Assembly (NCBI RefSeq): GCF_021502575.1
Contig: NZ_JAKFGN010000002.1
Span: forward strand, 1,178,001 to 1,242,000
DNA length: 64,000 nt
Direction: 5' to 3'
From: Bradyrhizobium sp. G127
Lineage (GTDB): Bacteria > Pseudomonadota > Alphaproteobacteria > Rhizobiales > Xanthobacteraceae
Position 1 is the stretch's first letter. Each line of letters opens with the position of its first letter. The notes under the pieces were generated by a model. It ran no database searches, was not told the origin of the DNA, and was given only the letters and a program-made list of their open reading frames with translations. Shown here piece after piece: positions 26,723 to 36,310 of this stretch. Both the position numbers and the translations under genes were made by a program.

Positions 26723-27550
26723 CTAGCGGGACAACAAGGAGCACCGGGTCGAGTCTGTGATCAGATGCCGCGTCATTCCGCCCAAAACCCATTCGCGAAA
26801 TCGTGAATGACCGTAGGCTCCGGCGATCACAATCCCAGCCCCCGCGTCAGCTGCCACCCGATCCAGTTGCGTTGTCGCACTTCCATTTGCCTCGACGACC
26901 AATTCGGAAGCGAAAATACCATGGCGGGATAGCCATCCGACGACGTCCTTCACCCCCGCCGAAACCATAGACCGGCTATCCTCTTCCTCCACAATGGCCG
27001 CAACCGTGATGTCCTTGGCTTTACGAAGCATCGGCAACGCATCGACAATCGCACGCCGGGCCTCCCGGCAGTCCTTCCAGGCAATCACGACGCTCCTCAA
27101 ATCCAGCCACTGGACTGTCGATGGAACGAGCAGCAGCGGCCTTCCCGTCTGCATCACAAGGTCGTTTGGATTGGCTCGTGTGAAAGGATCTGCAACCGCC
27201 GAAGAACTTCCACTGGTGATCACAATGTCGGCGGCTCGCGACTGCTTCACGACGTATGAGGACGGCATGTCCCGGGCGGAACGCCAATCAATTTCCTTCG
27301 CCCGCTTTTGCAGCGCGTCGCGAAATTGCGCCTCCAGCTCCGTTATGCGTTTCTGGATAGAGGCATAGCCCTGATCTATGAAATTCTGGGCGGCGTCTCC
27401 CGAGGTGTAATACAGAGGCGGACTGAACTCGGCCGCGGCAACTCCAATCACACACGCATCAAACTGCTCGGCGACATCGCCTGCAACTGCCAGGCTGGCT
27501 TCGTTGGATTGGTCGAGTGCCAAACTGACCATCACAGTCGCGTATGTCAT
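26723..27550 (-). CDS. Universal stress protein, tandem Usp domains
   Basis: A 275-aa soluble protein of two Usp domains. The first begins MTYATVMVSLALDQSNEASL. The second ends with the nucleotide-binding motif GAGIVIAGAYGHSRFREWVLGG, the G-x2-G-x9-G type that binds ATP. I chose the ATG at 27550 because GGAGAG lies upstream; the frame continues to 27583. It is divergent from the CBS/BON gene, with the exact FixK box 27693-27706 between them. Confidence 0.9.
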   Translation of the reverse strand: MTYATVMVSLALDQSNEASLAVAGDVAEQFDACVIGVAAAEFSPPLYYTSGDAAQNFIDQGYASIQKRITELEAQFRDALQKRAKEIDWRSARDMPSSYVVKQSRAADIVITSGSSSAVADPFTRANPNDLVMQTGRPLLLVPSTVQWLDLRSVVIAWKDCREARRAIVDALPMLRKAKDITVAAIVEEEDSRSMVSAGVKDVVGWLSRHGIFASELVVEANGSATTQLDRVAADAGAGIVIAGAYGHSRFREWVLGGMTRHLITDSTRCSLLSR

Positions 27551-27692
27551 ACGTCTCTCCGTTGAGTACGATCGGCGTTTCACATGAACCGCCCACGTCC
27601 ATAATGGCAGCCACTCAAAGAAACGTGAAGCGCCATCAACGCTTCCTAGTCCGAAGTTTGACGGGAAAGATGAGATAGATCAACGAGTCCCC

Positions 27693-27706
27693 TTGACATC
27701 GATCAA
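27693..27706. promoter_or_regulatory. FixK/FNR box, divergent promoter
   Basis: TTGACATCGATCAA is an exact box. Its centre is 68 bp before the CBS/BON ATG at 27768, an ideal class II position, and 150 bp before the divergent USP gene. Confidence 0.87.
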
Positions 27707-27767
27707 GCGGCAAATCCTTACATCTGGATAGTTTTGAAATCATCAATCCTGACGTCGGAGATCACCC

Positions 27768-28496
27768 ATGCGTGCTCACCAGATCATGACTCGGCAGGTC
27801 TTGTCGGTCACCCCCGATACCCCTGTGCTCGAAGCCGCGAATACGATGCTGCAGCAACATATCAGTGGACTTCCGGTGATCGACAAATCAGGCAAGCTGA
27901 TCGGTATCGTTTCGGAGGGCGACTTTATCCGCCGTGCGGAAATCGGGACCGGACGCAAGCGCGGCCGATGGCTGAAATTCCTGATTGGTCCCGGCAAATC
28001 GGCTTCGGAGTTTGTACATGAACAGGGCCGGAAGGTCAGTGAAGTCATGACACCGGAACCTTACACAGTCACAGAGGACACGCCGCTCGAAGACATCGTT
28101 CAGCTCATGGAGAAGAAAAACGTTAAGCGTCTTCCCGTGATGCGCGGCGACGCCATCGTCGGAATCGTAACCCGGTCCAATCTGCTTCAGGCGGTCGCCG
28201 GCCTCGCCCGCGACGTTCCCGATCCGACAGCGGACGACGATCATATCCGCGACCGCATTATTGCATCTATCGAGAAGAGCGACTGGCATCCTTACGGGCT
28301 GAACGTTGTCGTGCGCGACGGCATCGTGCATCTCAGCGGCGTCATTACCGACGATCGCTCACGGCAGGCTTCGATTGTGGCTGCGGAGAACGTTCCCGGC
28401 GTCAGGACCGTTCACGATCACCTGTGCTGGGTCGATCCCATGTCCGGGATGTATGTCAGTTCGCCGGAAGATGAAGAATGGGCGAAGGCTAACTGA
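27768..28496 (+). CDS. CBS-CBS-BON domain protein
   Basis: A 242-aa protein. Two CBS motifs (MRAHQIMTRQVLSVTPDTPV to about residue 60; VSEVMTPEPYTVTEDTPLED to about 145) are joined by a basic linker, then a BON domain from about 160 (GLNVVVRDGIVHLSGVITDD, with GVRTVHDHL). CBS pairs bind adenylates, and BON domains often bind membranes or phospholipids. GGAGATC precedes the ATG. The FixK box upstream is ideally placed. Confidence 0.9.
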   Translation: MRAHQIMTRQVLSVTPDTPVLEAANTMLQQHISGLPVIDKSGKLIGIVSEGDFIRRAEIGTGRKRGRWLKFLIGPGKSASEFVHEQGRKVSEVMTPEPYTVTEDTPLEDIVQLMEKKNVKRLPVMRGDAIVGIVTRSNLLQAVAGLARDVPDPTADDDHIRDRIIASIEKSDWHPYGLNVVVRDGIVHLSGVITDDRSRQASIVAAENVPGVRTVHDHLCWVDPMSGMYVSSPEDEEWAKAN

Positions 28497-28561
28497 CCTG
28501 ATCCCTACATAAGGAAAGCGGCGGTCGCTCGTTTTGCCGTGAGCGCTCATGGCATGAAGAA

Positions 28562-28575
28562 TTGATCGACATCAA
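28562..28575 (+). promoter_or_regulatory. FixK/FNR box for phasin gene
   Basis: TTGATCGACATCAA is an exact box. Its centre is 67 bp before the phasin ATG, leaving a leader of about 26 nt. Confidence 0.87.
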
Positions 28576-28635
28576 GGAGGCGCTTCCGTCGCGATGCGAT
28601 CCTGAATTGTTCAAATCCAGCACGGGAGACTGACG

Positions 28636-28998
28636 ATGCCGGAACTTCATGAGCAGGCACCAGCCGAGCCAAAACTGGGGGACGAGGTTACGGCTCAGAT
28701 CGCCGAGGCCAACAAGCGGGGCCTGGAATTTTCGTTGGGGGCCCAGAAGGCCATTTTCGATGAAATGATCGAAGCCGGAAGCAGCGTGATCGAGCATACG
28801 CAGGCCCAGATGAACGTCTTGGCTGAATTCGCGTCGAAAGTGGCGGAAGCTCACTCCTTCAAAGACATTGTCAGAGCTTGGCATGAATGCAGCCAGCATC
28901 AGATGGATGTCGTCCGTCAGGACAGCCAGCGGTTTGTCGCCCATGGCCGGGAAATTCTCGATAAATCCGTCAAATTGCTCGGAACGGTTCAGGCCTGA
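28636..28998 (+). CDS. Phasin-family protein
   Basis: A 120-aa helical protein without Pro in its core, with the phasin pattern NKRGLEFSLGAQKAIFDEMIEAG and repeated amphipathic helices. Phasins coat polyhydroxyalkanoate granules. A PHA synthase gene lies 7.5 kb downstream under another FixK box, consistent with shared low-oxygen control. GGGAG precedes the ATG. Confidence 0.82.
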   Translation: MPELHEQAPAEPKLGDEVTAQIAEANKRGLEFSLGAQKAIFDEMIEAGSSVIEHTQAQMNVLAEFASKVAEAHSFKDIVRAWHECSQHQMDVVRQDSQRFVAHGREILDKSVKLLGTVQA

Positions 28999-29179
28999 TT
29001 TTGCGTCGCTAGCCCGTATCGGCCAGCGGCGGGACCGATTCGCCAAGATGGCCCGTCATAACGAGTTTTCCGCCCTGCCAGCGCACTTCCGACCTGAGAT
29101 CAGCCCCTCATAGAACCCTGCTTCGGCGGTGGGACTTGAGCCTGCCCCTTTTCCAAGGTGGTTATCATCTCCCGCCAAA

Positions 29180-29200
29180 TCTGCTTAATATAAAAGCAGA
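29180..29200. repeat. Short inverted repeat upstream of fixL
   Basis: TCTGCTT and AAGCAGA are perfect 7-bp arms around a 7-bp AT-rich spacer. It lies 37 bp before the fixL TTG, between the phasin and fixL genes. It may be a regulatory site or a leader hairpin; no regulator is suggested by its sequence. Confidence 0.4.
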
Positions 29201-29236
29201 GCCGGATGATAGGTATTCCACGGAAGAAGGCAGAGC

Positions 29237-30772
29237 TTGAACAGCGAAGACCCATCGACGCCTGAAGGCCAGTTTCGAGATGAACGTCTGCGGCTTGGTA
29301 TCCAGAGATCCGGAATAGGGACTTGGGATCTCGACCTCTCAACTTACGAACTGGTCTGGTCCGGCGCCACACGGGCACTTTTCGGAGTTTCCCACGAACG
29401 GCCCGTTGATTACACGTTATTTCTTTCCCTGCTCGCCCCCGAGGACCGGGATCGTACCGAACTCGCCATAAAACAGTCTGCGGCAAGCGGACGCAGCTTC
29501 GACATCCAGTATCGGGTCCGCAGAGAAGACGGCGGAACCCACTGGATCAGGGCGCGCGGCGGTGTCATCAAAAGTGAAGCTGGAACGCCGCGCTACCTTT
29601 GCGGAATCGTGCTCGACATCGACGAGCATAAAAAGCTCGAGGATGCGCTCAGAACGCGCGAAAGCCACATTCGGTCGATTCTCGACACCATCCCCGACGC
29701 CATGATCGTCATCAACGGGCGGGGCATCATGCAATTTTTCAGCAGCGCGGCCGAGAGACAGTTCGGGTACACAGAACGGGAGGCCATCGGCCAAAATGTC
29801 AGCATTCTGATGCCTATCCCGGACAGCGCGCGTCATGACGACTATCTCGCCCGCTATCAGTCGACTGGCGAACGTCATATTATTGGGATTGGACGTATCG
29901 TCACCGGCAAGCGTAAGGACGGAACGACCTTTCCGATGCATCTTTCGATCGGCGAAATGCAATCGGGCGGCGAACCTTATTTCACTGGTTTCGTGCGCGA
30001 CCTGACCGAATACCAGCAGACACAGGCCCGGCTTCAGGAATTGCAATCTGAGCTGGTGCATGTGTCGCGCCTGAGTGCAATGGGCGAGATGGCATCTGCT
30101 CTCGCACACGAGCTTAACCAGCCGCTCGCGGCCATCAGCAATTATATGAAGGGCTCGCGTCGGCTGCTGGCGGAAATGTCAGATCCCAATCTGTCGAAAA
30201 TTGAAACCGCGATGGATCGCGCCGCAGAACAGGCGATCCGCGCCGGCCAGATCATCCGGCGGCTTCGCGATTTCGTGTCGCGCGGGGAATCGGAGAAGCG
30301 CGTCGAGCGGCTTTCAAAGATGATCGAGGAAGCCGGAGCGCTCGGCCTGACCGGTGCCCGCGAACAGGGTGTGTCACTGCATTTCGTACTCGATCCCGAC
30401 TGCGATCTTGTGCTGGTCGATCGCGTCCAGATTCAGCAGGTTCTGGTCAATCTGTTCCGCAATGCACTTGAAGCGATGGCCAACTCTGCCAAACGGGAGT
30501 TGGTCGCGACGAACACCAAAACAGCGGACGATATGATCGAAATAGCCGTATCTGACACCGGGCACGGTATCGGAGACAATCACCGGGCCAGCCTGTTTCA
30601 AACTTTCTTCACGACAAAGGAAACCGGTATGGGCGTGGGCCTTTCCATAAGCCGAACCATCGTCGAAGCTCATGGTGGCCGGATGTGGGCCGAAAGCAAT
30701 TCATCGGGCGGCGCAACATTCCGTTTCACATTGCCGGCCGCACCGATCGAAGGGCTGACAGATGTCGCCTAA
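29237..30772 (+). CDS. fixL: Oxygen-sensing histidine kinase FixL
   Basis: A 511-aa soluble sensor kinase. Residues about 15-135 are a first PAS domain; 140-257 are the haem PAS domain with His200 ([11 protein letters not shown]), His214 and Arg220 (HIIGIGR), the residues that bind and sense haem-O2 in Bradyrhizobium FixL. The kinase core has phospho-acceptor His291 ([12 protein letters not shown]) and the N, G1 and G2 boxes ([21 protein letters not shown]). It starts with TTG at 29237, preceded by GAAGAAGG. It overlaps fixJ by 11 bp. O2 release should trigger phosphorylation of FixJ. Confidence 0.96.
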   Translation: MNSEDPSTPEGQFRDERLRLGIQRSGIGTWDLDLSTYELVWSGATRALFGVSHERPVDYTLFLSLLAPEDRDRTELAIKQSAASGRSFDIQYRVRREDGGTHWIRARGGVIKSEAGTPRYLCGIVLDIDEHKKLEDALRTRESHIRSILDTIPDAMIVINGRGIMQFFSSAAERQFGYTEREAIGQNVSILMPIPDSARHDDYLARYQSTGERHIIGIGRIVTGKRKDGTTFPMHLSIGEMQSGGEPYFTGFVRDLTEYQQTQARLQELQSELVHVSRLSAMGEMASALAHELNQPLAAISNYMKGSRRLLAEMSDPNLSKIETAMDRAAEQAIRAGQIIRRLRDFVSRGESEKRVERLSKMIEEAGALGLTGAREQGVSLHFVLDPDCDLVLVDRVQIQQVLVNLFRNALEAMANSAKRELVATNTKTADDMIEIAVSDTGHGIGDNHRASLFQTFFTTKETGMGVGLSISRTIVEAHGGRMWAESNSSGGATFRFTLPAAPIEGLTDVA

Positions 30773-31379
30773 CAAGACCGTCTATGTCATCGACGACGAC
30801 CCCGCGATGCGGGACTCCCTGGACTTCCTGCTGGACTCCGCGGGCTTCAAGGTGACGCTGTTTGATTCTGCCCTGAGCTTTCTTGACGCTGTTCCAAGCC
30901 TTGGATTTGGATGCGTTGTGTCCGATGTGCGAATGCCGGGTCTTGATGGCATCGACCTTCTCAAGCGGCTGAAGAGCGATAACAAGCAGCTTCCGGTCAT
31001 CATCATGACAGGACATGGCGACATCCCGCTGGCCGTCGAAGCCATGAAGCTGGGAGCGATCGACTTTCTCGAGAAGCCGTTCGAGGACGAACGGCTGCTG
31101 AACACGATCACTGTCGCGCTGAGCAGGGCGGACCACGAGCGGAAAGGTGAATCCGTCACAGCCGATATCACGGCCCGAATCGCCGCGCTGAGCCCGCGCG
31201 AACGACAGGTCATGGAAGGCCTCATCGCGGGACTTTCCAACAAGCTGATCGCACGAGAATACAATATCAGTCCCCGGACCATTGAGGTTTACCGGGCGAA
31301 CGTGATGACAAAAATGCAGGCCAGCAGCATCTCCGAACTGGTGCGGCTCGCGATGCGGGGAGGGATTCTCAAGGATTGA
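30762..31379 (+). CDS. fixJ: Two-component response regulator FixJ
   Basis: A 205-aa regulator. The receiver has the acidic pocket DDD at 11-13, phospho-acceptor Asp55 (VVSDVRMPG) and Lys105 (FLEKPFED). The C-terminal LuxR-type helix-turn-helix reads [28 protein letters not shown]. FixJ phosphorylated by FixL activates fixK in relatives. AAGGG precedes the ATG, which lies within the end of fixL. Confidence 0.97.
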   Translation: MSPNKTVYVIDDDPAMRDSLDFLLDSAGFKVTLFDSALSFLDAVPSLGFGCVVSDVRMPGLDGIDLLKRLKSDNKQLPVIIMTGHGDIPLAVEAMKLGAIDFLEKPFEDERLLNTITVALSRADHERKGESVTADITARIAALSPRERQVMEGLIAGLSNKLIAREYNISPRTIEVYRANVMTKMQASSISELVRLAMRGGILKD

Positions 31380-31455
31380 GGTAAGTCAATACGGCGCGGG
31401 AAGAACTGCCTAGTTATTGAAAAATGTGCCATCCATATCTTTTAGGGGCTCGCTG

Positions 31456-31848
31456 ATGCCCTCCCCGTTTCCGAAGTCGACGATCTATGTGATCGACGAC
31501 GATCTGGACGTTCTCGGCTCGCTCCGGTTCCTTCTTGAAACCGAAGGATTCGAGGTGCGCACGTTCCGGAACGGAACCGCCGTGCTCAGTTCGGATACTG
31601 CCCGGGACGTCGATTGTTTTGTAATCGACTACAAGATGCCGAACATGAACGGCATCGATCTGGCGAATCGCTTACGGGACCAGGACATCACCACCCCCAT
31701 TATTCTGATCACAGGCTATCCGGACGAAAATATCCCGGCAAAAGCTGCGGCTGCGGGGCTGAAACACGTCCTGCTGAAGCCGCATCTGGAAGAAAGCCTT
31801 ATCGCCCATATCCGGCAAGCCATGCAGGAAAGACCCGCCGCCGGTTAA
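31456..31848 (+). CDS. Single-domain response regulator
   Basis: A 130-aa receiver without an output domain. It keeps the acidic pocket (DDD at 14-16), phospho-acceptor Asp58 (FVIDYKMPN) and Lys108 (LLKPH). A lone receiver in the same place, between fixJ and fixK2, occurs in Bradyrhizobium. It may drain or compete for phosphate from FixL; this is inferred. The ATG at 31456 has AGGGG upstream, so the frame extending to 31417 is not used. Confidence 0.9.
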   Translation: MPSPFPKSTIYVIDDDLDVLGSLRFLLETEGFEVRTFRNGTAVLSSDTARDVDCFVIDYKMPNMNGIDLANRLRDQDITTPIILITGYPDENIPAKAAAAGLKHVLLKPHLEESLIAHIRQAMQERPAAG

Positions 31849-31966
31849 CGTATCCGGATGACCTCCGGTAAACTACTTAGGTGAATCCCCTTAAGATAAC
31901 GAGCGAAATATCCAGCTCTGATCTACCTCAATAAACATTGGTCATCCGCCGCACAGGAGATGGCCA

Positions 31967-32671
31967 ATGCTTACGCAGTCGCTCACCACAACCGTTCCCG
32001 CAACTCTGGGTAATCTCGCCAACAAGAGTTCCTTTCCTCCTGCCGCGACTGACCAGTTCTGTATGGTCACGACCCATGCGGGCCTTATCGCAACGGAGTT
32101 TTCCTACAAGAAAGACGAGGAAATCTACGGCGAAGGTGAATCGGCTGATTACGTCTACCAGGTCATCCGCGGAGCTGTGCGAAGCTACAAGCTGCTGTCC
32201 GACGGACGCCGCCAGATCGGCGCATTCCATCTGCCCGGCGACGTGTTCGGACTCGAATCCGGCGCAAGCCATCGCCTGACAACGGAAGCCATCGTGGACA
32301 CGACGGTTCGGCTGGTGAAACGCCGCGGTCTGGAGCAAGCCGCCGAGACCGATGTTCGCGTCGCGCGCAATCTCTGGGCTATGACCTCGGGTGATCTTCG
32401 GCATGCGGAAGATCACATGCTGTTGCTCGGCCGCAAGACCGCCATGGAGCGAGTTGCCACGTTCCTTCTGGAAATGGATCGCCGTCTTTCCATCACCGAA
32501 ATGATGGCTCTGCCCATGTGCCGCCGGGATATCGCTGACTATCTGGGGTTGACCCTCGAAACGGTTTCGCGAACACTGTCGCAGCTTCAGAGTCAGGGCG
32601 TATTGGGATTTTCCGGGGCTCGCCAGATTGTGCTCCGCAACCGTCAATGCCTGCGCAACATGGATGCCTGA
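31967..32671 (+). CDS. fixK: Crp/Fnr regulator FixK (FixK2 type)
   Basis: A 234-aa regulator of the FixK2 type. It lacks the N-terminal Cys cluster of FNR. The DNA-binding domain reads MCRRDIADYLGLTLETVSRTLSQLQ; the ETVSR recognition residues predict TTGAT-N4-ATCAA, matching the many boxes in this window. Cys185 in LPMCRRD corresponds to the Cys of Bradyrhizobium FixK2 whose oxidation inactivates it. AGGAG precedes the ATG. FixJ-P should activate it, but I could not identify the FixJ site securely. Confidence 0.95.
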   Translation: MLTQSLTTTVPATLGNLANKSSFPPAATDQFCMVTTHAGLIATEFSYKKDEEIYGEGESADYVYQVIRGAVRSYKLLSDGRRQIGAFHLPGDVFGLESGASHRLTTEAIVDTTVRLVKRRGLEQAAETDVRVARNLWAMTSGDLRHAEDHMLLLGRKTAMERVATFLLEMDRRLSITEMMALPMCRRDIADYLGLTLETVSRTLSQLQSQGVLGFSGARQIVLRNRQCLRNMDA

Positions 32672-32698
32672 CGTTCGCATCTCGACGTAACGCACGCG

Positions 32699-32730
32699 GA
32701 CATTTCAATTCTCAAGAGAATTGAAATGTC
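32699..32730. terminator. 15-bp perfect inverted repeat after fixK (terminator or operator)
   Basis: GACATTTCAATTCTC and GAGAATTGAAATGTC are perfect complementary arms around AA. It begins 28 bp after the fixK stop and ends 33 bp before the USP start. No T-run follows, so a factor-independent terminator is uncertain; an operator or an RNA processing stem is possible. Confidence 0.5.
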
Positions 32731-32762
32731 GTTGACCTCCTGAAATCTCAATGGATGCGATA

Positions 32763-33608
32763 ATGAGTATCAAAGACGCGCTGCTGGTGTTGACGACTTA
32801 CCCCCAGGCGACGGCAACCACTGCAATTCAGTACGCTGTGACCTTCGCAGGTTTCATGGGTTGCCGTATGACGGCCTTTGCGGCGGATCTGAAAATAGAG
32901 GTGCCACGCAGCGTCTTCGGAAACTCGATGCTGAACATCTCGGGCATGATCGCGGCGGAAACCCGTAAGAGCAAGGATAATACTCTCTCCCTGCTGGCTG
33001 CGTTTAACTCCGAAGCGGAAAAACAAGGGGTCGCCTACGAGACGATCCACGAGACCGGACTGGCCGGAGAAATTCCCGGACTTATGGCCGAGTATGCAAG
33101 GCTGAAGGATTTGACCATCATTCCCCTCTCCGACGCCGACGACGTCGATCAGTGGCATGCCGAAACGATTGTCTTCCAGTCAGGGCGTCCGATCCTTGTC
33201 GTTCCAGAAGGCTCGCAGCAGTCCGCCTTCAAGCTTGATACCGTTGCAGTCGCCTGGGACTACAGCCGCACCGCAGCCCGTGCTGTCGCCGATGCGATAC
33301 CGCTCCTTCAGCGAGCGAAAACCGTGCGAATTCTCACGGTGACAAATGAAAAAGTTTTCGATGCGTCCCGCGCAACATATGAACTGGCAACCCATCTGTC
33401 CCGGCATGGGATCAGTGTATCGATCGACGAAATCGATGCCGGCGGCAAGAATATCGGTACGGTCATGGAGCAGTTCATAGCTGCCAAGAAGATCGACCTG
33501 ATGGTGATGGGTGCTTATGGCCACTCGCGGATTCGCGAGTTTGTTTTGGGCGGTGCGACAAAATCGATGCTGTCGAAGCCTCCGGTGCCGGTCTTTCTCT
33601 CGCATTGA
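32763..33608 (+). CDS. Universal stress protein, tandem Usp domains
   Basis: A 281-aa protein of two Usp domains. It begins MSIKDALLVLTTYPQ, typical of the family, so I prefer the ATG at 32763 over that at 32751. The second domain ends with IDLMVMGAYGHSRIREFVLGGAT, the ATP-binding signature also found in the USP at 26723-27550. Its stop is 5 bp before the P-type ATPase start, suggesting cotranscription. No exact FixK box precedes it. Confidence 0.9.
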   Translation: MSIKDALLVLTTYPQATATTAIQYAVTFAGFMGCRMTAFAADLKIEVPRSVFGNSMLNISGMIAAETRKSKDNTLSLLAAFNSEAEKQGVAYETIHETGLAGEIPGLMAEYARLKDLTIIPLSDADDVDQWHAETIVFQSGRPILVVPEGSQQSAFKLDTVAVAWDYSRTAARAVADAIPLLQRAKTVRILTVTNEKVFDASRATYELATHLSRHGISVSIDEIDAGGKNIGTVMEQFIAAKKIDLMVMGAYGHSRIREFVLGGATKSMLSKPPVPVFLSH

Positions 33609-33612
33609 TCGA

Positions 33613-36228
33613 ATGCGTCAGCGGCTCTCTGACGACGAAAATCATCCGGAACCCGTTATGGATACGGATATCGATAGAGACGCCGAAGAGCATCAGGGAC
33701 TGAGCGAGAAGGACGCAAAAAAGCTCCTCGCTCAGGTCGGACCCAACATCATATACAGCGCAAATACGCGCACTATTCTTAATATCATCAAGGAGACGTT
33801 GCGCGAGCCAACGTTCCTGCTGCTTCTCGTGGCGGCCGGGCTTTATCTTGTTCTAGGCAGTCTCGGAGAAGGATTGTTCGTCTCTGCGGGCGCGCTCATT
33901 TCCCTCACCTTGGTAATCCTACAGGAAGCGCGCAGCGAGAGCGCATTGAAAGCGCTGCAAGCGCTGGCTGAACCGCATGCGCGGGTCATCCGCGATGGGC
34001 AGGAGCGGCGCATCCCGGCGCGCGAATTGGTCCCTGGCGATACCGTGCTGGTCACAGCCGGTGAGCGTATCCCCGCCGACGGGCGAATTATCTCCAGCGG
34101 CGTCCTGACAATCGACGAGTCGCTTCTCACTGGAGAATCCGTCCCGGTGCTGAAGTCAGCTTCCTCCGTAACACAGACAACCTGCGATCCAGCGGCGCCG
34201 GACGATCGGGACATGTCCACAGGTTTCGCAGGCACACTCGTCGTTCACGGCGACGGTGCGCTCCGCGCGGTTCACACCGGCATGCATACGCGCTTGGGAA
34301 ACATCGGTTCTTCACTCTCGCTACTGCAAGCAGAACAGACGCCATTGCAGCGGACGTCGGCGACACTGGTCGGCTATCTCGGAATCTTCGCAATTGGCAT
34401 TTGCAGTCTGGTCATTATCGCTTACGGCGTTCTTCGCCACGACTGGATCCAGGGAATGCTGGCCGGCCTCACACTGGGAATTGCGCTTGTTCCAGAAGAA
34501 TTTCCGATGGTGCTTGCCATCTTCATGGCAATCGGGGCCTGGCGGCTGGCTCAGAACAAGGTGCTGGTGCGCCGTGCGGCGGCTATCGAGACCTTGGGTG
34601 CAATTACATTCCTCTGTGTCGACAAGACCGGCACACTAACTGAAAACAGAATGTCGGTGGCGGCGGTCTGGACCGGCGGAGAACTGCACCCGTTAGACCG
34701 ACCGATACAATCTCCGCAAATTGCCCAGGTCATGTCGATCGCGGCCTTGGCTTCGGCGGTCCATCCGGTCGATCCGATGGATTTGTCCATTCGCGGGCTC
34801 GTCCCCGATGCCGCGTCCGCCTATTTTATCGACGACCAAGCCCCTTTTCTGACGCGCCCGCTTCATCCCGATCTGCTGGCGGTTATCCAGGTCTGGAAGC
34901 GGCATGATGATCTGTTTTTCGCCGCGAAAGGCGCCCCCGAGGCCATCTTCAGGCTTTGCAGGATGGCGCCGGATACACAGCAGAAAATGCTGGAAGCTGT
35001 GGCCTCAATGGCAGCCAAAGGGTTTCGAGTGCTCGGCGTCGCGTCGCGGGTTCATGCCGACCAGCCGCCCGCGGATCTGTCCGATCTCCCATTCAACTTC
35101 GCCGGCCTGATCGGTTTCCAGGACCCCGTCCGCGCCGGCGTTCCGGAGGCCCTCGCCGTCGCGCATCGAGCCGGCATATCCGTCGCTATGATTACCGGCG
35201 ATTATCCAGCAACCGCGCTCGCAATTGCGCGCGATGCTGGAATCTCTGTCAAAGGCGGCATTCTGACGGGCGGAGAAATTGCGGAGATGGATCCCGCCAC
35301 GCTGCGCGAGCGGCTGAAAACCGTTCGTGTCTTCGCCCGTGTCATGCCGGAGCAAAAGCTTGCGCTGGTGGAGGCGCTTAAGGCCCGCGGAGAGGTCGTT
35401 GCGATGACCGGCGACGGCGTCAACGACGCTCCGGCGCTGAAAGCGGCTCAGGTGGGGCTTGCAATGGGAAATCGCGGCACCGACGTGGCGCGCGAGGCAT
35501 CGGATATTGTCCTGCTTGACGACAGCTTTCTCTCCATCATTGGGGGTATTCAGCAAGGCCGGCGGATTTTCACCAATCTGCGCAAGGCGCTTATATTTAT
35601 CACAGCTACGCACATTCCGATTGCCGGGCTGGCGCTGCTGCCAATTGTGTTTGGCCTTCCTCCGCTTTTCTTTCCGATGCACGTCATCCTGTTCGAGCTT
35701 GTGATCGACCCGGTCTGTTCATTGGTCTTTGAAGCAGAACCTGCCGCGCCGGACACAATGCGAAAAACACCACGAGACAAAAAAATTGCCCTGTTCGGGC
35801 GACGCGAACTGCTCATCAGTGTTGCACAGGGTGTGATCCTGCTGACCGGTGTGTTTTCGATCTACTATGGCATGCTGCAATCCGGATATCCCGCCACCGA
35901 GGCGCGCGCGGCTGCGTTTACCGCGGCGATTGTGGGGAATCTCACCCTGGCTTTTGCCGATACCGCCGAAGTAGGCACCTCGTTCTTTGACAGGCGCCGG
36001 ATTATATTCTGGGGCATCTTCGGATCGACCATGGCCGTTGTTGCGATCCTGCTATTCGTCCCGCAGGCTGGCCAATTGTTTCAGATGACACCGCCATCTT
36101 TTTCGATACTTGCGATCGCAGGCGTGGCCGGCGTAGCTCTGGGTGGATGGTTCGGACTTGCAAAACTTGTCGCAAATTCCAGGTTGTTTACGAAACGATC
36201 GATCCATCAGAATGTGACTGTCATGTAG
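33613..36228 (+). CDS. Cation-transporting P-type ATPase (PEEFP type)
   Basis: An about 871-aa membrane pump. It has the actuator motif LTGESVPV, the helix-4 ion-site motif VPEEFPM, phosphorylation motif CVDKTGTLTEN and hinge GDGVNDAP. Membrane pairs at both ends fit a P2-type Ca/Mg-like ATPase, but PEEFP replaces the PEGLP of Ca pumps, so ion specificity is open. It lacks the metal-binding CPC motif, so it does not replace the missing copper ATPase FixI. Start ATG 33613 or 33658; neither has a strong ribosome-binding site. Confidence 0.9.
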   Translation: MRQRLSDDENHPEPVMDTDIDRDAEEHQGLSEKDAKKLLAQVGPNIIYSANTRTILNIIKETLREPTFLLLLVAAGLYLVLGSLGEGLFVSAGALISLTLVILQEARSESALKALQALAEPHARVIRDGQERRIPARELVPGDTVLVTAGERIPADGRIISSGVLTIDESLLTGESVPVLKSASSVTQTTCDPAAPDDRDMSTGFAGTLVVHGDGALRAVHTGMHTRLGNIGSSLSLLQAEQTPLQRTSATLVGYLGIFAIGICSLVIIAYGVLRHDWIQGMLAGLTLGIALVPEEFPMVLAIFMAIGAWRLAQNKVLVRRAAAIETLGAITFLCVDKTGTLTENRMSVAAVWTGGELHPLDRPIQSPQIAQVMSIAALASAVHPVDPMDLSIRGLVPDAASAYFIDDQAPFLTRPLHPDLLAVIQVWKRHDDLFFAAKGAPEAIFRLCRMAPDTQQKMLEAVASMAAKGFRVLGVASRVHADQPPADLSDLPFNFAGLIGFQDPVRAGVPEALAVAHRAGISVAMITGDYPATALAIARDAGISVKGGILTGGEIAEMDPATLRERLKTVRVFARVMPEQKLALVEALKARGEVVAMTGDGVNDAPALKAAQVGLAMGNRGTDVAREASDIVLLDDSFLSIIGGIQQGRRIFTNLRKALIFITATHIPIAGLALLPIVFGLPPLFFPMHVILFELVIDPVCSLVFEAEPAAPDTMRKTPRDKKIALFGRRELLISVAQGVILLTGVFSIYYGMLQSGYPATEARAAAFTAAIVGNLTLAFADTAEVGTSFFDRRRIIFWGIFGSTMAVVAILLFVPQAGQLFQMTPPSFSILAIAGVAGVALGGWFGLAKLVANSRLFTKRSIHQNVTVM

Positions 36229-36231
36229 GAA

Positions 36232-36245
36232 TTGATTGAAATCAA
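36232..36245 (+). promoter_or_regulatory. FixK/FNR box for the PHA/acetate operon
   Basis: TTGATTGAAATCAA is an exact box and itself an almost perfect palindrome. Its centre is 72 bp before the ATG at 36311. The following four genes are closely packed, so it probably drives all of them. Confidence 0.87.
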
Positions 36246-36310
36246 TCGAAAGAAACATTCTCGTCTTACAAGAGACGTGATCGGAAACTATCAAGATAGA
36301 GTTATAGATC

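Noticed and set aside
31874..31893. Possible FixJ-binding site upstream of fixK
   Set aside because: The stretch from TACTTAGG to CCCCTTA vaguely resembles FixJ-type sites, but I cannot recall the consensus firmly enough to claim it.
31918..31931. Degenerate FixK box just before fixK
   Set aside because: CTGATCTACCTCAA has two mismatches and ends about 35 bp before the start codon; it is too weak to list, though autorepression is conceivable.
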